A stretch of 43,155 nucleotides of DNA from an uncultured Clostridia bacterium (GTDB lineage: Bacteria; Bacillota; Clostridia; Oscillospirales; QAKW01). A program made the position numbers and the translations under genes. Each line of letters begins with the position of its first letter. The stretch's first letter is position 1. The stretch is from assembly GCA_947627315.1 (NCBI GenBank), contig CANQVN010000004.1, positions 1 through 43,155 on the forward strand, read 5' to 3'. The notes beneath the pieces were generated by a model that saw only the letters and a program-made list of their open reading frames with translations, was not told where the DNA came from and did no database searches. Shown here in pieces: positions 1 through 9,244 of the stretch.

Positions 1-173
1 TGTACACCAGTATGACGTCCGTCGGCGGACTTTATGCCAACGTGGATAAGCTGCTTATCTATCCTATATGGCGCGCGGGCATCATCTTGTATATACTGCC
101 TCTGCTTGTTATTTTCCTGCTGTTCCAGAGAAAGTTTACAGAGTCTATTGCAAGATCGGGTATCGTCGGCTAA
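1..173 (+). CDS. Carbohydrate ABC transporter permease (MalG-like), C-terminal end only
   Basis: Frame from nt 3: YTSMTSVGGLYANVDKLLIYPIWRAGIILYILPLLVIFLLFQRKFTESIARSGIVG*; last TM helix plus FQRKF...G.VG tail typical of binding-protein-dependent permeases; truncated by window edge. Confidence 0.75.
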   Translation, partial: YTSMTSVGGLYANVDKLLIYPIWRAGIILYILPLLVIFLLFQRKFTESIARSGIVG

Positions 174-197
174 AGCTGTCTCAAATACAAAATCCCC

Positions 198-226
198 CTG
201 TTTTCAGGGGGATTTTATCTTGTTTT
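198..226. terminator. Rho-independent terminator between convergent genes
   Basis: aaaatccccctgttttcagggggatttt hairpin with A/T flanks. Confidence 0.8.
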
Positions 227-937
227 TTACTCGGTCTTGCTTTGTCTTTGTTTACAGAGCGATTTCAGCGCGCCAAGCGCGTCCGACAGTCCGCCGACTC
301 TGTCTATAAGCCCCACCTGAACGGCTTGCTTTCCGTCCAGCGTCGAGCCGACGTCCGTCACAAGCTCGCCCACGGTTGTCAGCAGCTCGTTAAAACGGTT
401 TTCGGAGATGTTCGAGTTTGCGACTATGAAATTCGTGATGCGCTTCTGCATTCTCTCGAAATTGTTAAAGCTCTGCGGCACGCCGATTATAACGCCGTTT
501 GTCCGCACAGGGTGAATGGTCATTGTCGCGCTGGGTACAATATATGATATGTCGCTTGCCACCGCCAGCGGCACGCCTATCGAATGTCCGCCGCCCAGCA
601 CGATCGATACTGTCGGTTTGCTCATCGAGGAGATAAGCTCGGCGATAGCCAGCCCCGCCTCAACGTCGCCGCCGACGGTGTTTATCATAATCAGTAGTCC
701 GCTCACGTTCGGGCTTTCCTCAATGGCGACAAGCGCCGGCAGAATATGCTCGTATTTTGTCGTTTTACTCTGGTCGTTTAAGACAAAATGCCCTTCTATC
801 TGACCGATTATGGAAATCACTTCAATCCCGCTGTCAGAGCGCACCGCGCCCAGCTCGCGTATGCTTTCAATCGGCAGTCCGCAGCCGTTTTGCTGCTCGC
901 TGTCCTTTTGCCGCTCGTCGTTGTCCTGCTGCATCAA
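227..937 (-). CDS. TepA/ClpP-family serine protease-like protein
   Basis: 236 aa; GLLIMINTVGGDVEAGLAIAELISSMSKPTVSIVLGGGHSIGVPLAVASD resembles ClpP/TepA core. Confidence 0.85.
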   Translation of the reverse strand: MMQQDNDERQKDSEQQNGCGLPIESIRELGAVRSDSGIEVISIIGQIEGHFVLNDQSKTTKYEHILPALVAIEESPNVSGLLIMINTVGGDVEAGLAIAELISSMSKPTVSIVLGGGHSIGVPLAVASDISYIVPSATMTIHPVRTNGVIIGVPQSFNNFERMQKRITNFIVANSNISENRFNELLTTVGELVTDVGSTLDGKQAVQVGLIDRVGGLSDALGALKSLCKQRQSKTE

Positions 938-988
938 TATTACCTCTTTTTTGTTGTGTAATATTATTATGCGGACAGGTATCCGTTT

Positions 989-1930
989 CTATTCGGCGAT
1001 ATTTAATATTCGGGCGCAGTCCTCCCGCGTCGACACGGCACAGCTCATTCGCTTGAGCTCGGCGGCGTTTTTGACGCCTTTAAGGTAGCTTAACATATGC
1101 TTTCTGAACTCAAGCACGGCGACAGCCTCGCCCTTGTCCTCAATAACGCTGTCAAGATGCTCCAAAGCGACGTCCATAAGGCGCGGCAGCTCGAATTTTG
1201 CATTAAACAGCCTGCTTTTTATCAGGGCAAATATAAGCGGATTTCCGATAGCCGCCCGCCCTACCATAAGACTGTGCGCGCCCGTCTCGTTCAATATTTT
1301 TTCCGCCGACTCGCCGTCGCACACGTCTCCGTTTGCAATAACGGGGATTGACACGCTTAAAACGACTTTTCGGATTGCATCGCAGTCGGATACGCCCTTG
1401 TAATACTGCTCCCGCGTTCTGCCGTGGACTGTGATAAAATCCGCGCCCGCGCTCTGACACATTTTTGCAAACTCGACGGCGTTTATATGCTCGCTGTCAA
1501 CTCCGCTGCGAAACTTCACGCTCACAGGAAAGCGGGACGCGCCTGCGACGGCGGCGATAACGTCGCGCGCCTTTTCGGGCGTTTTCATCAGCGCGCAGCC
1601 GTCGCCGTTCTGGTATATCTTAGGCGCGGGACAGCCCATATTTATGTCAATCGCGACGGGGGACAGGTTGTCGCTTATATATCCCGCGGCGTACTCCATA
1701 CAGCGCGGATCGCTGCCGAAAAGCTGTATGATAAACGGCTGCTCGTCGTCCCGGCAGCGCATCAGCGCCTTTGATTTCCCGTCGCCGTAAAAGATGCCCT
1801 TTGAGCTTACCATTTCGCTGACCGTGCCGTCCGCGCCGTATTTTCTGCACACGCGGCGAAAGCCGCTGTCGGTAATTCCCGCCATCGGCGCAAGCAGTAT
1901 TGATTTTTCCGAAAACGGTATGCCGGACAT
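989..1930 (-). CDS. dusB: tRNA-dihydrouridine synthase (DusB-like)
   Basis: LAPMAGITDSGFRRVCRKYGADGTVSEMVSSKG, DINMGCPAPKI, TVHGRTREQYYKG, IPVIANGDV; ATG at 1930 preceded by ggagga. Confidence 0.9.
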   Translation of the reverse strand: MSGIPFSEKSILLAPMAGITDSGFRRVCRKYGADGTVSEMVSSKGIFYGDGKSKALMRCRDDEQPFIIQLFGSDPRCMEYAAGYISDNLSPVAIDINMGCPAPKIYQNGDGCALMKTPEKARDVIAAVAGASRFPVSVKFRSGVDSEHINAVEFAKMCQSAGADFITVHGRTREQYYKGVSDCDAIRKVVLSVSIPVIANGDVCDGESAEKILNETGAHSLMVGRAAIGNPLIFALIKSRLFNAKFELPRLMDVALEHLDSVIEDKGEAVAVLEFRKHMLSYLKGVKNAAELKRMSCAVSTREDCARILNIAE

Positions 1931-2008
1931 TGCTTCCTCCACTGTTTTAATGAGCTAATTTTAACATAAAGCGTGTAAATTGTAAATGTAATTTTTTAGA
2001 TAAATCAC

Positions 2009-2037
2009 TTGACAACACAAGCGTTATAGTGTATTAT
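2009..2037 (+). promoter_or_regulatory. Sigma-A-type promoter of the tRNA cluster
   Basis: TTGACA-N17-TATTAT about 60 nt upstream of tRNA-Met. Confidence 0.75.
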
Positions 2038-2097
2038 ATACCTTGTCGGCGATGGAAAAAGGGGGCTTTTTGCCCGTCTTTTGTCGCTGTAAAGCGT

Positions 2098-2174
2098 GGC
2101 GGCATAGCTCAGTTGGCTAGAGCAATCGGTTCATACCCGATGTGTCGTTGGTTCAAATCCGACTGCCGCTACCA
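2098..2174 (+). tRNA. tRNA-Met (CAT; elongator vs Ile2 not resolved)
   Basis: GGCGGCA...loop with CAT...TGCCGCT-ACCA cloverleaf. Confidence 0.93.
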
Positions 2175-2179
2175 TATCC

Positions 2180-2254
2180 GGCCTGTTGGTCAAGCGGTTA
2201 AGACACCGCCCTTTCACGGCGGTAACACGAGTTCGAATCTCGTACAGGTCACCA
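2180..2254 (+). tRNA. tRNA-Glu (TTC)
   Basis: GGCCTGT...CCGCCCTTTCACGGCGG...ACAGGTC-ACCA. Confidence 0.95.
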
Positions 2255-2259
2255 GAGAT

Positions 2260-2335
2260 GGAAGTTTAGCTCAGCTGGGAGAGCATCTGCCTTACAAGCA
2301 GAGGGTCAGCGGTTCGAGCCCGTTAACTTCCACCA
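2260..2335 (+). tRNA. tRNA-Val (TAC)
   Basis: GGAAGTT...TCTGCCTTACAAGCAGA...AACTTCC-ACCA. Confidence 0.95.
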
Positions 2336-2336
2336 A

Positions 2337-2365
2337 AAAACCCGCATTATATGCGGGTTTTTATT
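2337..2365 (+). terminator. Terminator of tRNA cluster
   Basis: acccgcat-tat-atgcgggtttttatttt. Confidence 0.85.
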
Positions 2366-2459
2366 TTGCACATACGCTTTTTACACGTTTTTCAGATTGG
2401 AAAAATTGTGCCTTTATCTTTGAAAAACTTATGATATAATATACCTTGAGGTAAGTGAT

Positions 2460-3653
2460 ATGAGCGAAAAACGAAAATATAAAAAAACTCTTTTAGCTTG
2501 CTATCTTGGCTTTGTTACGCAAGCTATAGCCGCAAACTTCACTCCGCTTTTATTTTTAACCTTCAAGAATACTTATGGGATTGGGTTGGAAAAGATTGCG
2601 CTGATTCCGTTTGTATTTTATTTGACGCAATTGCTGATTGATTTTGCGGCAACTAAATTTGTCGATAAAATAGGATACCGCGTCTGCGTAGTATCGTCTC
2701 AGATACTATCTGCGGCAGGACTTGCACTGATGGCTGTTCTGCCGGAGCTGCTGCCTGTTCCGTTCTGGGGAATTATGATTTCAGTAATACTCTATGCCGT
2801 CGGCAGCGGTCTTGTCGAGGTTTTGATGAGTCCTATTGTTGAAGCATGTCCCTTTGAAAACAAAAACGGTATGATGAGTTTGCTTCACTCGTTTTACTGT
2901 TGGGGCGCTGTCGGCGTGATTTTGGGTTCGACGCTCTTTTTTTCGGTCTTTGGCATTGCAAATTGGAAGATACTCACGCTTATTTGGGCGGTGGTTCCAT
3001 TATATAATGCGTTCAATTTTATCACCTGTCCCATTGAACGGCTGACAGAAGACGGTGAAGGTATGCGCCCCGGTCAGCTGCTCAGATTGCCGTTATTCTG
3101 GCTGCTTATCCTTCTTATGGTGTGTTCCGGTGCGTCAGAAGCGTCTATGGCACAGTGGGCGTCGGCATTCACTGAGTCGGCCATGGGAGTTTCCAAAACC
3201 GTTGGAGATCTGGCGGGTCCCTGCCTGTTTGCGGCGTTTATGGGAGTGTCCAGGGTCATATACGGCAAAATGAGCGACAAGCTGGACTTGGCTCGGACGA
3301 TGACTGTATGCGGTCTGTTGTGCGTGGTCTGCTATTTAACGGCGTCGCTGGCATCTTTGCCGATTATTGGATTGTTGGGCTGTGCGCTTTGCGGTATTTC
3401 GGTCGGAATTATGTGGCCGGGTTCAATCAGCATTTCGTCCCGGAAATGCCCGAAGGGCGGCACGGCAATGTTCGCATTTTTAGCTTTAGCCGGGGATTTA
3501 GGCGCGACAATAAGCCCTGCAATGGTAGGCGGCGTATCCGATATGGCAGGCGGTAATCTTAAAACAGGATTGTTTGCTGCCACCGTATTTCCAACTCTGC
3601 TGGTATTCAGCTTGATTGTTCTTAACCGGATGTCCGGCAGAACGTCAAAATAA
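2460..3653 (+). CDS. Major facilitator superfamily transporter
   Basis: 397 aa with about 12 hydrophobic segments; MFS-like layout. Confidence 0.85.
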   Translation: MSEKRKYKKTLLACYLGFVTQAIAANFTPLLFLTFKNTYGIGLEKIALIPFVFYLTQLLIDFAATKFVDKIGYRVCVVSSQILSAAGLALMAVLPELLPVPFWGIMISVILYAVGSGLVEVLMSPIVEACPFENKNGMMSLLHSFYCWGAVGVILGSTLFFSVFGIANWKILTLIWAVVPLYNAFNFITCPIERLTEDGEGMRPGQLLRLPLFWLLILLMVCSGASEASMAQWASAFTESAMGVSKTVGDLAGPCLFAAFMGVSRVIYGKMSDKLDLARTMTVCGLLCVVCYLTASLASLPIIGLLGCALCGISVGIMWPGSISISSRKCPKGGTAMFAFLALAGDLGATISPAMVGGVSDMAGGNLKTGLFAATVFPTLLVFSLIVLNRMSGRTSK

Positions 3654-3745
3654 GGACGCTTGTGAGCTTGACGTGAAAGGCTGCGGCAAAATTTCGGCTC
3701 AGAGCGTCCGGCACGAATCTGCAGGCGATTTTCTCACAACCCTGA

Positions 3746-4549
3746 TTATTTCATTTTAACGTCAATGTGCGGGTAGGGTATCTCTATCCCCGCGTCAAAA
3801 AGCGCCGATACCGTGTGTTCCTGCAAGGCGGCGCGCGCCTTGACGCAGTTTTTGCTTTCGGCAAAAACGCGCAGCGTAAGCTTTATTCCCGACTCGCCGT
3901 GCTCCGTGACAAAAACCGTGGGCTGCGGCTCTTTCAGCACAAGCGGCTCCGCCTCGGCGCAGGCTACAAGCGCGTTTCGCGCCGCCTCAACGTCGCTGCC
4001 GTATGCGACGGAGGATGAAATGTCAATCCCGCGCGTATCTTTTTCGGAGAGGTTTGTGACCGTGACGGACGACAGCAGCGAATTTGGGATACTGACGCTC
4101 TTGTTGTCGATTGTCACAAGACGTGTGTAGAAAACCCCGATATCCTCCACCGTACCCTCCGCCTCGGAGGTGCTGATGTAGTCGCCGACGTGGAAGGGCT
4201 TGAACACCATCAGCATCACGCCGCCCGCCATATTTGAAAGCCCGCCCTGTAATGCGAGCCCCACCGCAAGCCCGCACGAGCCTATAACCGCGACTATCGT
4301 CGCGCTCGGCACTCCCAAAATCTGTATCGCGATGATAATGATGAGCGTGTTGAGCAGCACCCGCAGCGTGCTTACAAGCAACGCGCCGATATTACTGTCC
4401 AGCTTTTCGACAAGGCGGTGGCGGGACAGACGGCGGCAGACAAATCCGACAAGCTTAAAGCCGACAATCAAAATCACCGCCGCTATCACAAGATTTATAA
4501 CAAACCTTACGACGTAGGTGTTTACAAAATTTATAATAATGTCTGTCAT
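3746..4549 (-). CDS. Small-conductance mechanosensitive channel (MscS family)
   Basis: 267 aa; GLALQGGLSNMAGGVMLMVFKPFHVGDYI, IPNSLLSSVTVTNLS. Confidence 0.93.
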   Translation of the reverse strand: MTDIIINFVNTYVVRFVINLVIAAVILIVGFKLVGFVCRRLSRHRLVEKLDSNIGALLVSTLRVLLNTLIIIIAIQILGVPSATIVAVIGSCGLAVGLALQGGLSNMAGGVMLMVFKPFHVGDYISTSEAEGTVEDIGVFYTRLVTIDNKSVSIPNSLLSSVTVTNLSEKDTRGIDISSSVAYGSDVEAARNALVACAEAEPLVLKEPQPTVFVTEHGESGIKLTLRVFAESKNCVKARAALQEHTVSALFDAGIEIPYPHIDVKMK

Positions 4550-5946
4550 ACAGAATCTCCCTTTACGTTATGCCCGCTTATCATATCCTCCGGCTTTACA
4601 ATCGCGTCAAACCGTTCGCCCGACACAAGCCCGAGCGTTATGCACGCCTGCCGCAGCGTCACGTCGTTGTCGTAGGCGTACTTTGCGGCGCGCGCCGCGT
4701 TTTCGTAGCCGATTTCGGGCGACAGCGCGGTGACAAGCATAAGCGACCGGTTGAGGTTTTCCCGCATCCTCTCGGCGTTCGGCTTGATTCCGACAACGCA
4801 GTTGTCGGTAAACGAATCTATAACGCCGCAAAGCAAATCGACCGAGCGCAGGCAGTCGTAAGCTATGACCGGCATAAATACGTTGAGCTGAAAATTCCCC
4901 TGCGAAGCCGCCATACTCACGGCGTTGTTGTACGCTATAACCTGTAGCGCGACCATAGTCACCGCCTCGCATTGGGTGGGGTTGACCTTGCCCGGCATTA
5001 TCGAGCTGCCCGGCTCGTTTGAGGGTATTGTGATTTCGCCCAGCCCACAGCGCGGACCGCTCGCCAGCAGCCGGACGTCGTTCGCGATTTTCCACAAATT
5101 TCCCGCAAGCGCGGCAAGCGCGCCCTGAACGAAAGCGACGGCGTCTTTGGTCGACATCGAGGCAAACCGGTTGTCGGTCTCATAAAATTCCGTGCAGGCG
5201 ATGTCCGATATCTTTTCACAGACAAGCTTTCCAAACCCGACAGGGGAACAAACCCCCGTCCCTGTCGCCGTGCCGCCCAGCGGCAGAGGACGCAGATACT
5301 CGGCAGCGTCGCGTACCATTTCCGCGCCATGCTCCACCGCGGCGCGCCAGCCGCTTATCTCCTGAGAAAACGACACCGGCGTTGCGTCCATAAGATGGGT
5401 GCGCCCTATTTTCAAAACACCCTCGTACTCCCGCTCCAATCTTAAAAACGCCGCGCTCAGCCGCTTTGCCGCCGGCAGCAGCCTGTTTTTTATCGAAAGC
5501 AGTACGCTTATGTGTATCGCCGACGGAAAAACGTCGTTTGACGACTGTGACATATTCACGTCGTCGTTCGGGTGAAGCAGCCGCTTTCCCGCAAGCTCGT
5601 TTGCACGGTTGGCGACGACCTCGTTTACGTTCATATTGGTCTGCGTCCCGCTCCCTGTCTGCCAGACGGAGAGAGGGAAATGCATATCCAGCGCGCCCGT
5701 CAGTATCTCGTCGCACGCGGCGGTTATATACCTTGCTTTTTCCTCTGTCATACGCGAGGGCTCCAGCTTTGAATTTACCGCCGCCGCCGCCTTTTTTATC
5801 ATTGCGGCCGCGTGTACGATTTCAAGCGGCATTTTTTCGATACCTATTTTGAAATTTTCAAGACTGCGCTGTGTCTGCGCGCCCCAGTACCTGTCGCTTT
5901 CGACCAAGATCTCTCCCATGCTGTCATGCTCTGTTCTGTATTCCAT
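4546..5946 (-). CDS. fumC: Class II fumarate hydratase
   Basis: GSGTQTNMNVNEVVANRA, GRTHLMDATPV, GSSIMPGKVNPTQCEA signatures. Confidence 0.95.
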   Translation of the reverse strand: MEYRTEHDSMGEILVESDRYWGAQTQRSLENFKIGIEKMPLEIVHAAAMIKKAAAAVNSKLEPSRMTEEKARYITAACDEILTGALDMHFPLSVWQTGSGTQTNMNVNEVVANRANELAGKRLLHPNDDVNMSQSSNDVFPSAIHISVLLSIKNRLLPAAKRLSAAFLRLEREYEGVLKIGRTHLMDATPVSFSQEISGWRAAVEHGAEMVRDAAEYLRPLPLGGTATGTGVCSPVGFGKLVCEKISDIACTEFYETDNRFASMSTKDAVAFVQGALAALAGNLWKIANDVRLLASGPRCGLGEITIPSNEPGSSIMPGKVNPTQCEAVTMVALQVIAYNNAVSMAASQGNFQLNVFMPVIAYDCLRSVDLLCGVIDSFTDNCVVGIKPNAERMRENLNRSLMLVTALSPEIGYENAARAAKYAYDNDVTLRQACITLGLVSGERFDAIVKPEDMISGHNVKGDSV

Positions 5947-5960
5947 TTTTCCTCCGAATT

Positions 5961-7796
5961 TTATATGTTCTGCATCAGCTCCGCGCGAAACTGCGTGTCG
6001 TACAGTACCTTGTAAGTCCCGTTTTGCTTTAAAAGCTCGCTGTGCGTGCCGCGCTCTGCGATAACGCCGTCCTTTAACACCATTATCTCATCCGCCGCCA
6101 TTATGGTGGACAGCCTGTGCGCTATCACAAGGCTGGTGCGCCCCGAGAGAAGCGGGACAAGCGCCTGCTGTATCGCATACTCGCTGATGCTGTCAAGCGA
6201 GCTTGTCGCCTCGTCCAGTATCAAAAGACTCGGGTTTTTGAGTATCGCGCGGGCGATCGACACGCGCTGTTTTTCGCCTCCGGACAGCTTGAAGCCTCTG
6301 TTTCCGACCTGCGTGTCATATCCGTCCGGCAGCGTCATAATAAAGTCGTGAATGTTGGCGTCCCTGCACGCCGATATAAGCTGCTCATCCGTTGCGTCCG
6401 GCTTTGCGAAAAGCAGGTTTTCACGAACCGACGCGTTGAAAAGATAGCTCTCCTGCGTAACAATGGCAATATTTGAACGCAAAAACTTCAAATCGAGCTT
6501 TCGCACGTCCACCCCGTCAAACATAACCTGTCCGTCCGTCACGTCGTAAAGCCGCGGAATAAGCCCTGAAATTGTTGATTTCCCCGCGCCGGACGTTCCC
6601 ACAAGCGCCACCGTTTTCCCGGGGCGGAGGGTGAAATTCACGCCCTTTAATATCTCTTTTTCTTCGTTGTAGGCAAAGTGAACGTTTTTAAATTCCACCT
6701 CGCCCTGCGCCGAGCCGGGCGTTATCGCGTCGGGCGGCGACTGTATGTCGACAGGCATATCGTAATACTCAAACACTCTGACAAAAAGCGCCATTGAGCG
6801 GACGATATCCACCTGAACGCTGAAAAGCTGGTCGATTGGACGGTAAAGTCCGCTAAGAAGCGATACAATCGCGCCGATACCGCCGACCGAGACCGAAGTT
6901 ATGCCAAACTTAATCATCATAATGCCGCCGAGCATATAAATTACAAGCGGACCCATGCCGGTGAGCATATTCATCGCTCGCCAGAACCACATGCCCGCCA
7001 TTCTCTCTTTGATGACAAAGCGCATCCACTCGCGGTTGGTAGCGACGTACTTTTTCAAATCCTGCTCCTCGTGGGTATACAGCTTTGTCAGCTGCTGTCC
7101 GCTTACCGACAGCGTCTCGTTGAGGATTTGGTTTATCTTGTCGGTCTGCTCCTGCGTCTTTTCGGCAAGCTTCCAACGCCGCTTGCCGACCTTTATTGTC
7201 GGTATCGACAGCAGGGGAACAAGGCACAGACCGATAATGGCAAGCAGCCAGTTTTCGGCAAACAGCGCCGCCGCCGTCACGACGACGGTGCAGACGTTGC
7301 TGAAAATGCTTGTCATCGTGTTTGAAATGACACTCTGCACTCCGCTGATGTCGCTTGTCATGCGGGTTATAATGTCGCCCTGCCTGTTCGATGTGAAAAA
7401 GCTGTGCGGCATTTGCTGCAAATGCTCGTACATCTGATTTTTCATATCATAGGCTATGTGCTGGGCAATCCAGGTGTTAAAATAAGTCTCCAGAACCTGA
7501 ATGACGTTTGACAGCAAAAGTACCAGCAGCGATATAAGAACGAGCTTTGCAAGAACGGCAAGATCCTTGCCGATAAGCCCATCGTCTATCATGCGCGCCA
7601 CCAAAAGCTTTGGCATAACCCCTAATATTGCGGAAATCACGATCGCCAAAAACACGAGCAGCAGGCGCAGCCTGTACGGCTTCAGGTATGAAAATATCCT
7701 GAACACAAGCTCCTTTGTTATTTTCGGCATATTACTTTTTTCGTCTTCCGAGAGTGTGCGCCCTATCGCGCTTCTTCCGCCGTAATATGCAGGCAT
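5961..7796 (-). CDS. ABC exporter, fused TM + ATPase domains
   Basis: Walker A GTSGAGKS, LSGGEKQRVSIARAIL, LLILDEATSSLD; internal ATG at 7796 has a better SD than listed start 7832. Confidence 0.93.
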   Translation of the reverse strand: MPAYYGGRSAIGRTLSEDEKSNMPKITKELVFRIFSYLKPYRLRLLLVFLAIVISAILGVMPKLLVARMIDDGLIGKDLAVLAKLVLISLLVLLLSNVIQVLETYFNTWIAQHIAYDMKNQMYEHLQQMPHSFFTSNRQGDIITRMTSDISGVQSVISNTMTSIFSNVCTVVVTAAALFAENWLLAIIGLCLVPLLSIPTIKVGKRRWKLAEKTQEQTDKINQILNETLSVSGQQLTKLYTHEEQDLKKYVATNREWMRFVIKERMAGMWFWRAMNMLTGMGPLVIYMLGGIMMIKFGITSVSVGGIGAIVSLLSGLYRPIDQLFSVQVDIVRSMALFVRVFEYYDMPVDIQSPPDAITPGSAQGEVEFKNVHFAYNEEKEILKGVNFTLRPGKTVALVGTSGAGKSTISGLIPRLYDVTDGQVMFDGVDVRKLDLKFLRSNIAIVTQESYLFNASVRENLLFAKPDATDEQLISACRDANIHDFIMTLPDGYDTQVGNRGFKLSGGEKQRVSIARAILKNPSLLILDEATSSLDSISEYAIQQALVPLLSGRTSLVIAHRLSTIMAADEIMVLKDGVIAERGTHSELLKQNGTYKVLYDTQFRAELMQNI

Positions 7797-7926
7797 ACCA
7801 CCATCCCCCTTTACCCAGACTGTCAACATCATTATAATACAACCTTACCGTCATTTCAACCGATATATTTAAAACCTTGAATTTATGGGCGGCGTGATGT
7901 ATAATTACAAATATAAGGAGAGATGT

Positions 7927-8985
7927 ATGAAAAAGAAGCTGATAATTATAATACCGATAGTCGTCCTGCTCATTGTCGCCGCGGTTATCGCCATACCTAA
8001 AGTAAAGGCGTATCTGCCATATTATTTTGATAAAAAAGGCATTCGCCAGCCGGATATAGAATACACGCTGACCATTGAAAAGAGCGATTTTGAAAACGAG
8101 GTTGCCTCTCGGCTTAAAGAGCAGGGGATTATAGTCTCGTCCGAGCGGTTTTTGGGTTACCTGCATAATCACTACCCGGAGTTTGTCTGGTATAACGGTA
8201 TATATAAGCTGTCCGCCGATATGAGCTACGAGCAGCTCTGCCAAAAGCTGAGCTTGCCCGATACTCGGCTGGAGTATGTCAGCTTCACCGTGCCGGAGGG
8301 GAAAACGGTGCGGGATATCGCGCAGATTGTGGAAAAATCGGGGCTTTGCACACAGGCGCAGTTTTTAGAGGCGGCGGACAGCTACGATTATGACTATGAT
8401 TTTGTAAAAGAGCTTGAAAAAAGGGACGGCTCTCTTGTCGCCTACAAGCTTGAGGGCTATCTGTTCCCCGCGACCTATGAATTTCGCCGCGATACCGCCA
8501 CCGCGCGGGGAATCGTCGATAAAATGCTGGCGACCTTTCAGAGCTATGTGACAGATGAAATAATAAAAAAGGCGCAGGATATGGGGCTGGATTTAAACGA
8601 GCTTATAACCTTTTCGTCTGTCGTTCAGGGCGAGGCGCTGTCCGACGAGTCGATGACAAAGGTGTCGTCGGTGTTCTGGAACAGACTTAATTCCGACAGC
8701 TTTTCCTCTCTCCAGTCAGACCCGACGACAAACTACGCCCGTTCACTGCGCGGACTTGAAAGCTACTCTCAGCAGATGTTTGACGCGTATGATACATATA
8801 CCTGTAAGGGGCTTCCGGTAGCGCCGATAAACAACCCCGGGCTTGAAATGATAAACGCGGTGCTGTCGCCGGAGGATACCGATTACTACTACTTTGTCAC
8901 CGATGCGGACGGTAATTTCTACTATAACAGAACCTATCAGGAGCATGTCAATACCTGCTACGAAATAGGTCTTTGGAAAAGATAA
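7927..8985 (+). CDS. mltG: Endolytic transglycosylase MltG-like
   Basis: N-terminal TM; LEGYLFPATYEF, EAL...VFWNRL, LQSDPTTNY, GLPVAPINNPG; SD aaggaga before ATG 7927. Confidence 0.92.
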   Translation: MKKKLIIIIPIVVLLIVAAVIAIPKVKAYLPYYFDKKGIRQPDIEYTLTIEKSDFENEVASRLKEQGIIVSSERFLGYLHNHYPEFVWYNGIYKLSADMSYEQLCQKLSLPDTRLEYVSFTVPEGKTVRDIAQIVEKSGLCTQAQFLEAADSYDYDYDFVKELEKRDGSLVAYKLEGYLFPATYEFRRDTATARGIVDKMLATFQSYVTDEIIKKAQDMGLDLNELITFSSVVQGEALSDESMTKVSSVFWNRLNSDSFSSLQSDPTTNYARSLRGLESYSQQMFDAYDTYTCKGLPVAPINNPGLEMINAVLSPEDTDYYYFVTDADGNFYYNRTYQEHVNTCYEIGLWKR

Positions 8986-8993
8986 AAATAAAT

Positions 8994-9020
8994 CGCGGCA
9001 AGCACAAAGTGCTTGCCGCG
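8994..9020 (-). terminator. Terminator hairpin, mainly for tRNA-Gln
   Basis: Perfect 12-bp stem CGCGGCAAGCAC-AAA-GTGCTTGCCGCG; T-rich tract follows on minus strand. Confidence 0.85.
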
Positions 9021-9023
9021 ACA

Positions 9024-9100
9024 TGGCTGGGATAGCAGGACTCGAACCTGCGTAATCCTGGAGTCAGAATCCAGTGCCTTACCAACTTGGCTATATCCCA
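9024..9100 (-). tRNA. tRNA-Gln (CTG)
   Basis: Reverse complement TGGGATA...CTGGATTCTGACTCCAG...TATCCCA-GCCA. Confidence 0.94.
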
Positions 9101-9129
9101 AAATGAATTGCCATAATAGTGTACCACCA

Positions 9130-9161
9130 TTTTGGAAAAAAGTAAAGTCTTTTTTCCAAAA
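9130..9161. repeat. Perfect 13-bp inverted repeat between tRNA-Gln and galK
   Basis: TTTTGGAAAAAAG-taaagt-CTTTTTTCCAAAA. Confidence 0.85.
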
Positions 9162-9183
9162 ATGCAAAAAAATTTCCGTACCG

Positions 9184-9212
9184 TTGCAATCTCAACAAAT
9201 ATTATATATAAT
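9184..9212 (+). promoter_or_regulatory. galK promoter
   Basis: TTGCAA-N17-TATAAT. Confidence 0.7.
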
Positions 9213-9244
9213 TGCATTTGAAATATTCAAAAGGGGGCGGGCAA

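Noticed and set aside
2029-2439. 136-aa ORF across the tRNA cluster
   Set aside because: Entirely explained by three tRNA genes and their terminator
2460-3653. MFS gene as a recent tRNA-adjacent island
   Set aside because: Composition looks somewhat lower in GC than neighbours, but with no att repeat, integrase or comparison this is too weak to claim
4570-5852. Several ORFs antisense to fumC
   Set aside because: Arg/Ala-rich shadow frames from GC-biased third positions
7732-8244. 170-aa antisense ORF over mltG start
   Set aside because: Overlaps mltG and ABC gene starts; no SD or family signal
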